A stretch of 64,000 bases of DNA from CAZFHA01 sp964518595 (GCA_964518595.1 CAZFHA010000005.1:1-64000); one strand, 5' to 3'. Positions 42,469 to 50,569 are shown, counted from the first letter of the stretch. Notes: generated by a model from the letters alone, not told the origin. Numbers and translations are program-made.

Positions 42469-43040
42469 CTAACGCTGACCTTGATAATATTTATGCCAGT
42501 GGAAGAGCGTGATGATATAGCCAGGCTTAGCTCGCCAGGTTTCCCGGTGGCTAAGCCCGACTGTCATCCCTAGATATGCCAGTTGTTTGGCATCAATTTC
42601 CCGCCCACTGGCTAGTCTTTTTTTGCTTCAATATTTTCTCTGACTAAATCCACTTTTTGGTTTTTACTTTCAGGAATTTCAGCAGACATACCATCATTAA
42701 TGGCAGCTGTTACCGCCTGAAGCGTGTTCCCATTAGAAAGATCGGAGGGGGTAAGCTTGGCTAAAACGTATTCCAAAGACAGAAGACGCCTTTTTTCGCC
42801 GGAGCACATGCCATACTCAATGTCAAAGTTTTGGCTGATGATAGCTTGATTAGCCATAGCAGCAATAATCCAAGCAAAATCAGTGATGAGAGAAAGATTG
42901 CCTTCGCCGGTATCATCTTGACTAGGGGTAAGGGCGCGGCGGAAACCGTCTAAACTACCGTACTTCTGATTAATATCATCCAGAACCTGCAAATTAAACA
43001 ATAAACTGTACATCTGAGAACCAATTTTAATTTCTACCAT
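42469..43040 (-). CDS. tail assembly chaperone fusion gpGT (-1 frameshift product)
   Basis: Reading through A_AAA_AAA (42624-42618) with a -1 shift joins residues 1-141 of the gpG-like protein to a 49-residue open extension. That extension begins RLASGREIDAKQLAYLG, has TWRAKPGYIITLFHWH near its end and stops at 42471-42469. The extension sits just before the tape-measure gene, as gpT does in lambda and TP901-1-type phages. The product would be about 190 aa. The frame was read base by base and has no internal stop. The efficiency cannot be judged. Confidence 0.75.
42612..43040 (-). CDS. tail assembly chaperone (gpG-like)
   Basis: A 142-aa protein (MVEIKIGSQMYSLLFNLQVLDDINQKYGSLDGFRRAL at the N-terminus) of the gpG chaperone type. 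It coats the tape-measure protein during tail assembly and is not part of the finished tail. It ends KKD-TAG at the slippery sequence. The ribosome site AAAGGAGG (43079-43072) is 31 nt from the ATG, but a hairpin folds most of the gap away. Confidence 0.8.
   Translation of the reverse strand: MVEIKIGSQMYSLLFNLQVLDDINQKYGSLDGFRRALTPSQDDTGEGNLSLITDFAWIIAAMANQAIISQNFDIEYGMCSGEKRRLLSLEYVLAKLTPSDLSNGNTLQAVTAAINDGMSAEIPESKNQKVDLVRENIEAKKD
42618..42624 (-). promoter_or_regulatory. programmed -1 frameshift site A_AAA_AAA
   Basis: In the gpG frame the codons read GCA AAA AAA GAC TAG, a canonical slippery heptamer followed by G. A possible stimulatory stem (GCCAGT pairing with ACTGGC) starts a few bases downstream. 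Confidence 0.75.
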
Positions 43041-43079
43041 TTTTGTATAGCCGGGCTAGGTGCTCCGGCTACCTCCTTT
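43041..43079 (-). promoter_or_regulatory. ribosome site bridged by a hairpin
   Basis: AAAGGAGG (43079-43072) is followed by TAGCCGG (43071-43065), a 10-nt loop and CCGGCTA (43054-43048), a perfect 7-bp stem, then TACAAAA and the ATG. Folding reduces the spacer from 31 to about 7 nt. This resembles the T4 gene 38 initiation region. Confidence 0.65.
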
Positions 43080-43129
43080 CATTTCCAGGGATTTATTTAT
43101 CGTGATTTGGTATGAGTAAATAAAGTAAA

Positions 43130-43702
43130 TTAGGCTTCAATACCCAGAGTCTTTTTAGCAAAAGCTACGGCAGATACTTCATCATCAAATTCAGCTACAT
43201 AGTGCCAATCACCATTACCCAGCTCCAGGATAATGCCGTTCAGGCTAGTCGGCTTGAATTCAGTGGTTTCTGTTTTAGTTGTAGACTCACGGTTGGGCTC
43301 AGAGAACTTAGTTTTGAAATACCAAGTCACTTCATAGCGACGGACACCGTCCAACATGAAATAACGAATATAAGTAACTCCAAGATAAGGTGCACTGTCA
43401 CCAGAATTGGCAACGATACCTTCCACCCCGTTAATTGTTTTTGTCTTATGACCTAGAAGCTTGGCGCGAGTGTCAATGGTCAAATCATCTACTGATAGAG
43501 CGATAGCTCCTGTGCTAAAGCTAGTATCGGTCTCTTTGACCCGGTTGTTGGCATAAAACTTAACGCTATTGCTTTCGATGGTTTCGTTTGCCTCGACCAT
43601 GCTGGCAATTTCAAAGCCAGCTCCGGTCTTATACGTAACTGACTCGGCTCCCTCTACATCAATAGGTGCTGCGAACAAATGTGCTAATCCAATAACTGCC
43701 AT
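43130..43702 (-). CDS. major tail protein (phi13-type)
   Basis: A 190-aa tail tube protein. The opening IGLAHLFAAPIDVEGAESVTYKTG and later segments VKFYANNRVKETDTSFSTG and YIRYFMLDGVRRYEVTWYFKTKFSEP match the phi13-family major tail protein (TIGR01603). It polymerises into the non-contractile tube; no sheath gene exists nearby, ruling out an R-type particle. GAAAGGA precedes the ATG. Confidence 0.88.
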   Translation of the reverse strand: MAVIGLAHLFAAPIDVEGAESVTYKTGAGFEIASMVEANETIESNSVKFYANNRVKETDTSFSTGAIALSVDDLTIDTRAKLLGHKTKTINGVEGIVANSGDSAPYLGVTYIRYFMLDGVRRYEVTWYFKTKFSEPNRESTTKTETTEFKPTSLNGIILELGNGDWHYVAEFDDEVSAVAFAKKTLGIEA

Positions 43703-43815
43703 AATTATTTTTCCTTTCTTGCGTTAAAAATTTGTTGTTTAAGATTTGGATTTAAAATGTTGAGAACGATAAAAGATTACTTTTTGCCGGTGCATCACCC
43801 CTTTCAAAGCAGGGA

Positions 43816-43844
43816 AATATAAGCTATCTTGCTTCAAAAGCAAA
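43816..43844 (-). promoter_or_regulatory. possible promoter of the tail operon
   Basis: On the minus strand TTTGCT (43844-43839), a 17-nt spacer and TATATT (43821-43816), about 115 nt before the major tail protein. A short inverted repeat TTGCTT/AAGCAA overlaps the -35 side and could bind the ArpU-like activator. The -35 is weak. Confidence 0.4.
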
Positions 43845-43967
43845 TAACTACTTTGGGCTCTGGTATTTTCATACCAAAGTCATATTCCCTTGACTGATTT
43901 CGGCTGAGAAAAAAGAAAATTGTTTTATAAAACAACGGAGTGGGCGGATAGTTAAAAGATTACTCTT

Positions 43968-44495
43968 TTATTTTATACCAGAAGAATTGCTCTGGATTGC
44001 TAGGTTATAACCATATTCATAGAGGGCTTCGCAGTGAAGGTGATTGGTACGGCTTAGTGAGTAACCAATCTTTGGTGCGATGGCTGCGTGGCTCATTTCG
44101 CAACAATACTTGTAGTAAAGCAGCATACCTTTGGGACTTCCGCTGGGAAAAATATCGCTTAAGCGTTTTTCAATGGCTGAGCGTATCTGTTCTGCAACTG
44201 CCAGTCTATTCTGATACTGGTCTTCCAGCCAGGCGATTTCGGCATAAAGATCTTCTGTATAGTAATATTCCTGCTGGCCGGAGTTACGTGAGGCTGAAGC
44301 TAGATTACGGCTGAGGCTGCGCAGTCGTTCTTTGAGGTTAGCAAGCTTTATCTGAATAAATAGCATGCTTTGTTTTTCTTGGCGATAGCGCTCCAGGTCT
44401 TGACGGGCTATATCGGCGAAGGGTTTTCTGGATCTGGCATCCTTAGGCAAATTGAAAGTATATTTGCAGCTATCCTGTAAATTTGTATTCGTCAT
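43968..44495 (-). CDS. ArpU-like phage late activator
   Basis: A 175-aa protein with a coiled N-terminal part (SRKPFADIARQDLERYRQEKQ) and a sigma-70-region-4-like helix-turn-helix at the end (LYYKYCCEMSHAAIAPKIGYSLSRTNHLHCEALYEYGYNL), as in ArpU/DUF1492-type regulators that switch on phage late genes. The ATG at 44495 follows AAGGAAAG; the frame extends to 44594 without a better start. Its promoter (44572-44544) is overlapped by two operator-like repeats, so the divergent XRE protein probably represses it. Confidence 0.72.
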   Translation of the reverse strand: MTNTNLQDSCKYTFNLPKDARSRKPFADIARQDLERYRQEKQSMLFIQIKLANLKERLRSLSRNLASASRNSGQQEYYYTEDLYAEIAWLEDQYQNRLAVAEQIRSAIEKRLSDIFPSGSPKGMLLYYKYCCEMSHAAIAPKIGYSLSRTNHLHCEALYEYGYNLAIQSNSSGIK

Positions 44496-44521
44496 GAGCT
44501 TTCCTTTCTGTTGTGTTGTTT

Positions 44522-44575
44522 GTGTTCCGTGTTCGACACATTGATCATATCCCTTTGGTGTTCCGATGTCAACAC
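44522..44575. promoter_or_regulatory. two operator repeats for the XRE repressor
   Basis: GTGTTCCGTGTTCGACAC (44522-44539) and GTGTTCCGATGTCAACAC (44558-44575) agree at 14 of 18 positions, and each is an imperfect dyad (GTGTT...AACAC). They are 36 nt apart in the same orientation. One covers the -35 and the other the predicted start of the minus-strand promoter. Confidence 0.7.
44544..44572 (-). promoter_or_regulatory. promoter of the ArpU-like gene
   Basis: Minus strand TTGACA (44572-44567), a 17-nt spacer and TATGAT (44549-44544), a near-consensus sigma-A promoter overlapped by the operator repeats. Confidence 0.75.
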
Positions 44576-44600
44576 TATTTTCTGATTGTAGCAATTGTTG

Positions 44601-44629
44601 TTGCGAAATTGTTTCGAATACGGTACAAT
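44601..44629 (+). promoter_or_regulatory. promoter of the XRE repressor gene
   Basis: TTGCGA (44601-44606), a 17-nt spacer and TACAAT (44624-44629), 23 nt before the ATG. A CGAAA/TTTCG dyad lies in the -35 and spacer region. Confidence 0.65.
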
Positions 44630-44652
44630 GATCCTAAAGGGAGGGATTCACC

Positions 44653-45057
44653 ATGGTGCCCAAAGATAACCGGTTAGGCCTTAGGATTAAAGAATATCGA
44701 AAACGTAAGGGATTCAGCCAAGAGGATTTAGCCTTGGCGCTGCAGGAGCGCTATGGCCTCAAGACCGATCGAGCCACTATTTCTAAGTGGGAGACAGGCT
44801 ATCAAGAGCCTTCTGTAAGTTCCCTCAAGCATATTGCTGCAGTTTTAGATATTTCTATTGACCGTTTATATGAAATTGAAGTAGAGTCCCAAAAACGGGA
44901 CAGTAGTTTTGATACAATTACCAGACAATCCCTAAAGGATAATGAGTTGATTTTACTTGATTTATGGGGGGAGATCGGTGATGAAGAAAAAGAATTTTTC
45001 CTCAAACAGCTGGAACGTGCTGCTAAGGAGCGCGGCGAATCGGACCATGACCGATGA
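44653..45057 (+). CDS. XRE-family repressor of the tail module
   Basis: A 134-aa protein with an N-terminal lambda-repressor-type helix-turn-helix (LGLRIKEYRKRKGFSQEDLALAL, ATISKWETGYQEPSVSSLKHIAAVLDIS) and an acidic helical C-terminus. GGGAGGG precedes the ATG. It is divergent from the ArpU-like activator and followed by an HExxH gene, the arrangement of ICEBs1 ImmR/ImmA, where the peptidase relieves repression. It lacks a LexA-type autocleavage domain, so a RecA trigger would act indirectly. Confidence 0.82.
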   Translation: MVPKDNRLGLRIKEYRKRKGFSQEDLALALQERYGLKTDRATISKWETGYQEPSVSSLKHIAAVLDISIDRLYEIEVESQKRDSSFDTITRQSLKDNELILLDLWGEIGDEEKEFFLKQLERAAKERGESDHDR

Positions 45058-45280
45058 ACTTTTGCGAGCCTATGGTATTTATACCCACAGGATTCCTATG
45101 CCTGCACGGATTCGGGGCTACGTACAGAAGCGGGAAGACTACTATCTTATCTATTTAAACGACAAATTAGGTGATGCCGCCAGCTGGAGCACCCTGGAGC
45201 ATGAGCTTAGGCATATTGCTTGGGATGATTTTTCCTTAGCCTTGCCGGTAGCCGAGATTGAAAAGCGGCAGCCCGGATAA
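45047..45280 (+). CDS. ImmA-like HExxH protein
   Basis: A protein of about 77 aa with HELRH (residues 52-56) in the WSTLEHELRHIAWDDFSLALP segment. It is much shorter than full ImmA peptidases (about 120-170 aa). It overlaps the XRE gene by 11 nt when started at 45047. An alternative ATG at 44981 has a good GGGGGAG site but overlaps by 77 nt. The partner logic suggests cleavage of the repressor, but the short length leaves this open. Confidence 0.65.
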   Translation: MTDELLRAYGIYTHRIPMPARIRGYVQKREDYYLIYLNDKLGDAASWSTLEHELRHIAWDDFSLALPVAEIEKRQPG

Positions 45281-45490
45281 ACGCTGAAGGCATCCTCTCT
45301 CTATAATCTATACCCCACCCCAGTAAGGCGATGGTTTATTCGCTTACTTCTAAAAAGTCATAAAATTCCTCTTCCTAGCCCTCTGTTTTTCTGGTCATGG
45401 CTGTGTTACTCTTTTTTAAGGACGGAATGATATCCGTCTTTATTGTTTAAGGATAGAAAAATAAAAGATATATGGATAAAGGAGAGTCTT

Positions 45491-46624
45491 ATGGAATACA
45501 GAAGGATTGAAAATTTAGATATTAATGTATCACTCTTAGGCTTTGGCTGTATGCGTTTTCCTGTCACTGCAGATGGACAGATTGATGAACCGGAAGCTGA
45601 GAAAATGCTTGATTTAGCCTATAAAGCCGGAGTTAATTACTTTGATACAGCGGTTCCGTATCATGATGGTGCCAGTGAGCCTTTTGTTGGGAAGGCTCTG
45701 AATAAATATCCGCGTGACAGCTATTATTTAGCTACTAAGCTTCCACCTTGGGAAGTGAATACCCTGGAAGATGCTAAGAATATTTTTGCGGGGCAATTAG
45801 CCAAGATGGAGAAAGATTATTTTGATTTTTATCTTCTTCATGCGTTGGATATGAAGTCTTGGCAGAAGTTTTTGGATTTAGGCGTTGTGGAATATTGTGA
45901 GCAGCTGAAGGCCGAGGGGAAGATCCGCTATTTAGGTTTTTCTTTTCATGATGAATTTCCTACTTTTGAAAAAATTATTCATTATAAGCCTTGGGATTTT
46001 TGCCAAATCCAGCTGAACTATATGGATGTAGATTATCAGGCAGGATTAAAGGGCTATCAAATAGCTGAATCTTTAGGGATTCCGGTTGTGATCATGGAGC
46101 CGGTAAAGGGTGGGTCTTTGGCTAACTTGCCGGAAAGCTTAATGGCACCTTTACAAAAACTAGAACCGAACCGCTCTACCGCCAGTTGGGCGCTCCGTTG
46201 GTTAGGTGACTTTTCTCAAGTTAAGGTAATTTTGAGTGGAATGAGTAGTATGGAGCAGGTGAAAGACAATATTGAAACCTTTTCACCTTTTACGCCACTC
46301 TCAGAAGTAGAAAATGCGGCCGTAACTGACTTAGCTAAAGCTTTAGCTAAGCGTGTTAATAATGGGTGTACAGAATGCCGCTATTGTATGCCTTGCCCGG
46401 TAGGGGTGGATATACCGAGAAATTTTCGCATCTGGAATACTTTTGGGCGTTACCAAAATGTTGCTTCTATCCGCTGGGAATGGGAAACGGGTTTGCCTGC
46501 CGCTGCCAAGGGGAGCAGTTGTATTGATTGCGGTGCTTGTGAGAAAGCTTGTCCCCAACATTTGCCAATTCGGGCTGACTTAAAGAAACTACAAGTAGAG
46601 CTTGATGCTGCCTGTAAGGGGTAG
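45491..46624 (+). CDS. aldo/keto reductase with C-terminal 4Fe-4S ferredoxin-like domain
   Basis: A 377-aa protein. The N-terminal TIM barrel has the aldo/keto reductase signature (LGFGCMRFP, NYFDTAVPYHDG with catalytic Asp/Tyr, and IRYLGFSFH). The last 80 residues hold two clusters of cysteines: CTECRYCMPCPVGV and CIDCGACEKACPQHLPI, as in ferredoxin-linked reductases of anaerobes. It should reduce carbonyl compounds with electrons from NAD(P)H or ferredoxin. AAAGGAG precedes the ATG; a small GACGGA/TCCGTC hairpin (45421-45438) lies upstream. Confidence 0.88.
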   Translation: MEYRRIENLDINVSLLGFGCMRFPVTADGQIDEPEAEKMLDLAYKAGVNYFDTAVPYHDGASEPFVGKALNKYPRDSYYLATKLPPWEVNTLEDAKNIFAGQLAKMEKDYFDFYLLHALDMKSWQKFLDLGVVEYCEQLKAEGKIRYLGFSFHDEFPTFEKIIHYKPWDFCQIQLNYMDVDYQAGLKGYQIAESLGIPVVIMEPVKGGSLANLPESLMAPLQKLEPNRSTASWALRWLGDFSQVKVILSGMSSMEQVKDNIETFSPFTPLSEVENAAVTDLAKALAKRVNNGCTECRYCMPCPVGVDIPRNFRIWNTFGRYQNVASIRWEWETGLPAAAKGSSCIDCGACEKACPQHLPIRADLKKLQVELDAACKG

Positions 46625-46649
46625 TAAGTCCTTAGAAAGTGTGTATTTT

Positions 46650-47249
46650 ATGCGTGAGAACATCAATCCCAAAGCCCAAAGCTTTGCCTCGAGAAAGCTG
46701 GCTTTTGGCGGTCTGCTGTTGGCTATAAGTCTTGTTTTGCCACAGCTTTTTCATGGTACAGGAATTCCCAGGTCCGGTGAAATATTTTTGCCCATGCATA
46801 TCCCTGTCCTACTAGCAGGATTTGTTTTGGGTCCGCTTTATGGTGGTGCTATTGGTGCTCTGGCACCCCTACTTAGCTCCCTAATTACAGGAATGCCACC
46901 ACCGGCGCGACTCCCATTTATGATTTTTGAGCTGGCTGCCTATGGTCTGCTGAGTGGTTTGTTTTACTACCGCTTGCGGCTGGGGTCAAAACCCGGTGGA
47001 ATTTATATCAGCCTTTTACTGGCTATGGTGGGAGGACGCCTTGTGTATGGTGGATTTTTACTTGTGGCCGGAGCTTTTACGGGGACACCTATCACGACTC
47101 TCGGTGCTTTAGGCGTGGCAATTACTACCGGAGCTGTAGGTATCTTAATTCAAATTTTATTGCTGCCACCGATTGTGTTGGCACTGCGTAAAGGAGGACT
47201 TCTCTATGGAAACATGGGAGCAGGTGAAAAAAATACAAATAGATCATGA
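46650..47249 (+). CDS. ECF transporter S component
   Basis: A 199-aa membrane protein with five to six hydrophobic segments. The family pattern is visible as LAFGGLLLAISLVLPQLFHGTGIPRSGEIFLPMHIPVLLAGFVLGPLYGGAIGALAPLLSSL. S components bind vitamins or metals and join a shared EcfAAT energising module, absent here. The start at 46650 has only a weak ribosome site. The end overlaps the DUF1893 gene, so the two are coupled. The substrate is unknown. Confidence 0.85.
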   Translation: MRENINPKAQSFASRKLAFGGLLLAISLVLPQLFHGTGIPRSGEIFLPMHIPVLLAGFVLGPLYGGAIGALAPLLSSLITGMPPPARLPFMIFELAAYGLLSGLFYYRLRLGSKPGGIYISLLLAMVGGRLVYGGFLLVAGAFTGTPITTLGALGVAITTGAVGILIQILLLPPIVLALRKGGLLYGNMGAGEKNTNRS

Positions 47250-47622
47250 CTATAGTTTCGTAGCCATGGTAGGTCAGGAAGTATATTGTTCCAGAGAGGC
47301 TGGAATTAGGCCAATTATGAAGCTGCTGGCGGAAGATATTGATGTTTTGAAGGGGGCGATTGTTTCTGACCGGGTTATTGGTCGAGCGGCGGCCTTACTC
47401 TTGGCCTATGCCGGCATTCAGAATCTTTACGCGGGAATTATGAGTCAATATGGCGCTGAGGTCTTAAAACAGGCTGGTATTTCCTTTGCTGCTGGTAAAG
47501 AGGTGGAATACATTGTAAATCGTACAGGTGACGGCATGTGCCCGATGGAACAGTTGGTACTTCAGCAGACTGATCCGGAGACGGCTTACCGCATTCTAAA
47601 ACTGAAGCTCCAGCCAAGTTAA
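47206..47622 (+). CDS. DUF1893 protein
   Basis: A 138-aa protein of the DUF1893 family (YSFVAMVGQEVYCSREAGIRPIMKLLAEDIDVLKGAIVSDRVIGRAAALLLAYAGI, with conserved Cys in DGMCPMEQLV), a cytidine-deaminase-like fold of unknown activity. It starts inside the ECF S-component gene with AAGGAGG 8 nt upstream. The pairing with an S component hints at processing of the imported compound, which is inference. Confidence 0.82.
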   Translation: METWEQVKKIQIDHDYSFVAMVGQEVYCSREAGIRPIMKLLAEDIDVLKGAIVSDRVIGRAAALLLAYAGIQNLYAGIMSQYGAEVLKQAGISFAAGKEVEYIVNRTGDGMCPMEQLVLQQTDPETAYRILKLKLQPS

Positions 47623-47704
47623 GCAATACTCTTGTCAAAAATGCATTTTTATAAGAAAATAAGTACGTTTAAGAAGGATTTTTTGCCTACGGGAGGTTTT
47701 TACG

Positions 47705-48319
47705 GTGGGAAGCAAACGCTTTTTTTCTATTCTTGTTAGTGGTTTATTGTTATTTTCTTTTACTGTCTTGGGAAGTACAGGGTGCGATCAGATTAATAAC
47801 AAGCTATCCTCTAGCCAAATGAACAAGCAGGTTAATTTTCCCTTTGGTATTCGCCAGGGAATGGGTATTGAGATGACGCCGGAATCTTTAACGAAGGCTA
47901 CTAATGACACGCTTCAGTTTTCGACTCCCGTAGAGCGGCAGAGTGAAGAGGGGCGCTATCAGTATTTTGTTCAAAAGGATAATTCTCGTGTCTATGTCCG
48001 CTATAGTAGTGAGGAAAACACAGTAATAGATATCTGGGGAGTGGAGAAGGTTTTGAAGGAGAGTAATTTTTCGGCTTTGAAGCCAGGCACAAGTACCTCT
48101 CAAGATGTGTATAAAATTGATTCCTATGTAACAATTATTATCAACAAGGATAATAAGGATTCTGCCTATAGCCAGCATCGTCTTCAGGAAGAGGATGGTA
48201 AACTGCTTACAGTCAACTATGAGAAGAACGGAGAGAACTGGCAGGTAGCCTCTGTAGAAGTAGCTCCTGATCCGTCCAACTTTTTTACGGTTATTCAGTC
48301 GGAAGATCTTCCGGCATAA
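47705..48319 (+). CDS. hypothetical lipoprotein
   Basis: A 204-aa protein with signal peptide and lipobox (LGSTGC), starting at GTG with GGGAGG upstream. The rest is a mixed alpha/beta domain with no motif that I recognise. It is followed at once by a strong terminator, so it ends its own transcript. Confidence 0.7.
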   Translation: MGSKRFFSILVSGLLLFSFTVLGSTGCDQINNKLSSSQMNKQVNFPFGIRQGMGIEMTPESLTKATNDTLQFSTPVERQSEEGRYQYFVQKDNSRVYVRYSSEENTVIDIWGVEKVLKESNFSALKPGTSTSQDVYKIDSYVTIIINKDNKDSAYSQHRLQEEDGKLLTVNYEKNGENWQVASVEVAPDPSNFFTVIQSEDLPA

Positions 48320-48323
48320 GCGG

Positions 48324-48350
48324 GGTCGGCTGAAAGGCCGACCTTTTTTT
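48324..48350 (+). terminator. terminator after the lipoprotein gene
   Basis: GGTCGGC (48324-48330) pairs with GCCGACC (48337-48343), followed by seven T residues. Confidence 0.9.
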
Positions 48351-48410
48351 AGGTTAACAGAGAGCCTCAGACATAAGTGATTAGCTCGAAAGAAGAGTAA
48401 GGAGATAGAG

Positions 48411-50540
48411 ATGGATAATATAACTATATTGGCACAAGAGTTTCAGCTGGATAAAGACTGTATTAATAAGACTATTGCTCTGCTGGATGAGGGGAACACC
48501 ATACCTTTTATCGCCCGCTATAGAAAAGAAGTGACAGGAGGGATTGATGATCAGGTTCTACGGCGATTAGCGGATCGCTTGACTTCTTTACGAGCCATCG
48601 AAGAGCGTCGCAGTGATATTCTACGTCTTTTAGAGGAGCAAAGTGTCTTGACGCCGGAGCTGCAGCAAAAGATAGAGAAGGCTGATTCATTAACGATCTT
48701 AGAAGATTTATACCGTCCGTTCCGACCTAAACGCCGTACCCGTGCTTCCGTGGCAAGGGAGAAGGGACTCCTCCCTCTGGCGGAAGCGCTTCTAAATCCA
48801 AGTCTGTCTTCCGGGGCTTGGGCAAAGATTTTGGCTGAAAGTATTGACCCGGAAAAAGGTGTTGCCGATCAAGCAGAGGCTCTGGCCGGAGCTCAGGATA
48901 TTCTGGCTGAACAGCTTAGTGATGATCCGGTTTTGCGGGATAAGCTTCGCCGTATTCTGGGACGTATGGGGCTGATTACCAGTAAAAGAAAAAAGAAAGA
49001 GCTAGATTCGGAAGAGGCTGAAATCAAGGCGCGTACCTATGAACAATATTTTGATTATCGGGAACCGGTGGCTCGTGTAGCAGGCCACCGTACTCTGGCG
49101 ATGAATCGTGGTGAGAAAGAGGGCTTTCTTAGTATTGGACTGGAAATGGAGCAGGATTTAGCTGTCTCTCATGTCCGTAGCGCCTTACCCCAAGGTAATC
49201 CACTAACTGCCTCATATTTGACGGAGGCGGCTGAGGATGCTTGGAAACGGTTATTGTTACCCTCCTTAACGACAGAGATTCGGAATGTACTGACGGAAAA
49301 GGCTGAAGATGAGGCTATGCTTATTTTTTCCGGCAATTTACGAAGCCTTTTGATGATTCCGCCGATTAGGGGGCATGTAGTCCTAGCCCTTGATCCGGCC
49401 TATCGAACCGGTTGTAAACTGGCAGTTATGGATGCTACCGGTTACCCCTTATATACCGATGTAATTTTTCCTACTCCACCCCAAAACCGCATTCAAGAAG
49501 CGGCGGATACGATGCTGAAGCTTTGTCAGCGTTTTTCGGTTACCCTGATAGCCATTGGTAACGGGACAGCCTCTCGGGAGACCGAGCGCTTTGTGCGGGA
49601 AACATTGCAGCAACATGCTCCAGAGGTGCGTTACTTTATGGTTAATGAAGCCGGTGCCTCTGTTTATTCAGCCTCAGCTTTAGCCGCAGAGGAATTCCCA
49701 GATTTGGATTTGACAAAACGCAGCGCCATTTCCATTGGTCGTCGGCTTCAGGATCCCCTAGCAGAATTAGTAAAAATTGACCCGCAGTCTATTGGGGTGG
49801 GGCAGTACCAGCACGATATGAATAGTAAGAAATTGGCTCATGTTCTGGGGGGAGTGGTTGAAGATTGTGTAAATGAAGTCGGGGTTGATTTAAATACGGC
49901 TTCCTCGGCACTGTTAGCCTATATTTCCGGTATTTCAAAGCCTCTGGCGCAAAATATTGTCGACTATCGCCGGGCTCATGGACCTTTTACCTCCAGAGCC
50001 GAACTGAATCAGGTTCCTCGTCTGGGTCCTAAAGCCTTTGAACAGTGTGCGGGTTTTCTACGTGTTCCCACGGGAAAAGAGCCTTTAGACAATACCAGAA
50101 TCCATCCGGAATCTTATCAGGTGGCGCGTCAAGTGCTAGCCGCTAAGAAGCCCTACGATATTGAGGCTTTAGCCGCTGATCTAGGCGTTGGCAGTATGAC
50201 GTTAACTGATATTATTAAGGCATTGGAAAATCCCGGTTATGATCCCCGCGAGGAATTGGCTCAGCCAGAGATGGCGCCCGGAGTAGAATCTATGGAGGAT
50301 CTACGGCCGGATATGGTTCTGACAGGTGTAGTCAGAAATGTTTCTGCCTTCGGCGCCTTCGTGGATATTGGTGTCCATCAAGATGGCTTAGTTCATGTAT
50401 CGGAAATGGCAGATCGATTCATTCGTAATCCTATGGAGTTTGTAAGGGTTGGTCAGCAAGTACGGGTGCGTGTACTCACAGTAGACTTGCCTCGAAGTCG
50501 AATTTCTCTGTCGATGAAAGGGCTTAATGAAGAGCTATAA
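48411..50540 (+). CDS. tex: Tex-family RNA-binding protein
   Basis: A 709-aa Tex protein. The N-terminal helical region has TIPFIARYRKEVTGG, then a YqgF-like domain (LALDPAYRTGCKLAVMD), a helix-hairpin-helix part (VDLNTASSALLAYISGIS, LNQVPRLGPKAFEQCAGF) and a C-terminal S1 domain (MVLTGVVRNVSAFGAFVDIGVHQDGLVHVS, about 635-705). Tex binds nucleic acid and affects transcription. GGAGATAG lies before the ATG. The length is in the usual range for the family. Confidence 0.95.
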   Translation: MDNITILAQEFQLDKDCINKTIALLDEGNTIPFIARYRKEVTGGIDDQVLRRLADRLTSLRAIEERRSDILRLLEEQSVLTPELQQKIEKADSLTILEDLYRPFRPKRRTRASVAREKGLLPLAEALLNPSLSSGAWAKILAESIDPEKGVADQAEALAGAQDILAEQLSDDPVLRDKLRRILGRMGLITSKRKKKELDSEEAEIKARTYEQYFDYREPVARVAGHRTLAMNRGEKEGFLSIGLEMEQDLAVSHVRSALPQGNPLTASYLTEAAEDAWKRLLLPSLTTEIRNVLTEKAEDEAMLIFSGNLRSLLMIPPIRGHVVLALDPAYRTGCKLAVMDATGYPLYTDVIFPTPPQNRIQEAADTMLKLCQRFSVTLIAIGNGTASRETERFVRETLQQHAPEVRYFMVNEAGASVYSASALAAEEFPDLDLTKRSAISIGRRLQDPLAELVKIDPQSIGVGQYQHDMNSKKLAHVLGGVVEDCVNEVGVDLNTASSALLAYISGISKPLAQNIVDYRRAHGPFTSRAELNQVPRLGPKAFEQCAGFLRVPTGKEPLDNTRIHPESYQVARQVLAAKKPYDIEALAADLGVGSMTLTDIIKALENPGYDPREELAQPEMAPGVESMEDLRPDMVLTGVVRNVSAFGAFVDIGVHQDGLVHVSEMADRFIRNPMEFVRVGQQVRVRVLTVDLPRSRISLSMKGLNEEL

Positions 50541-50569
50541 ATAATGCTATTGAGAAGAGGAATTTAAGT

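Larger units (their letters stand above)
34216..45280. mobile_element. headless siphovirus-type tail and lysis module (candidate F-type tailocin)
   Basis: On the minus strand the block reads in phage order: ArpU-like activator, major tail protein, frameshifted tail chaperone, tape measure, Dit, Tal, BppU-like receptor-binding protein, XhlA-like protein, holin, GH25 lysin. A divergent XRE repressor and HExxH protein flank it. No terminase, portal, capsid, head-tail connector, integrase, recombinase or replication gene is encoded, and every gene but the two regulators is a tail, lysis or activator gene. The genes are intact and tightly spaced, which argues against simple decay. Listeria monocins share this TP901-1-like layout. 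A satellite or defective prophage is the alternative. Confidence 0.75.

Noticed and set aside
42201..42480. Plus-strand 84-codon ORF near the tape-measure start
   Set aside because: Antisense to the tape-measure N-terminus and the gpGT extension; no independent support.
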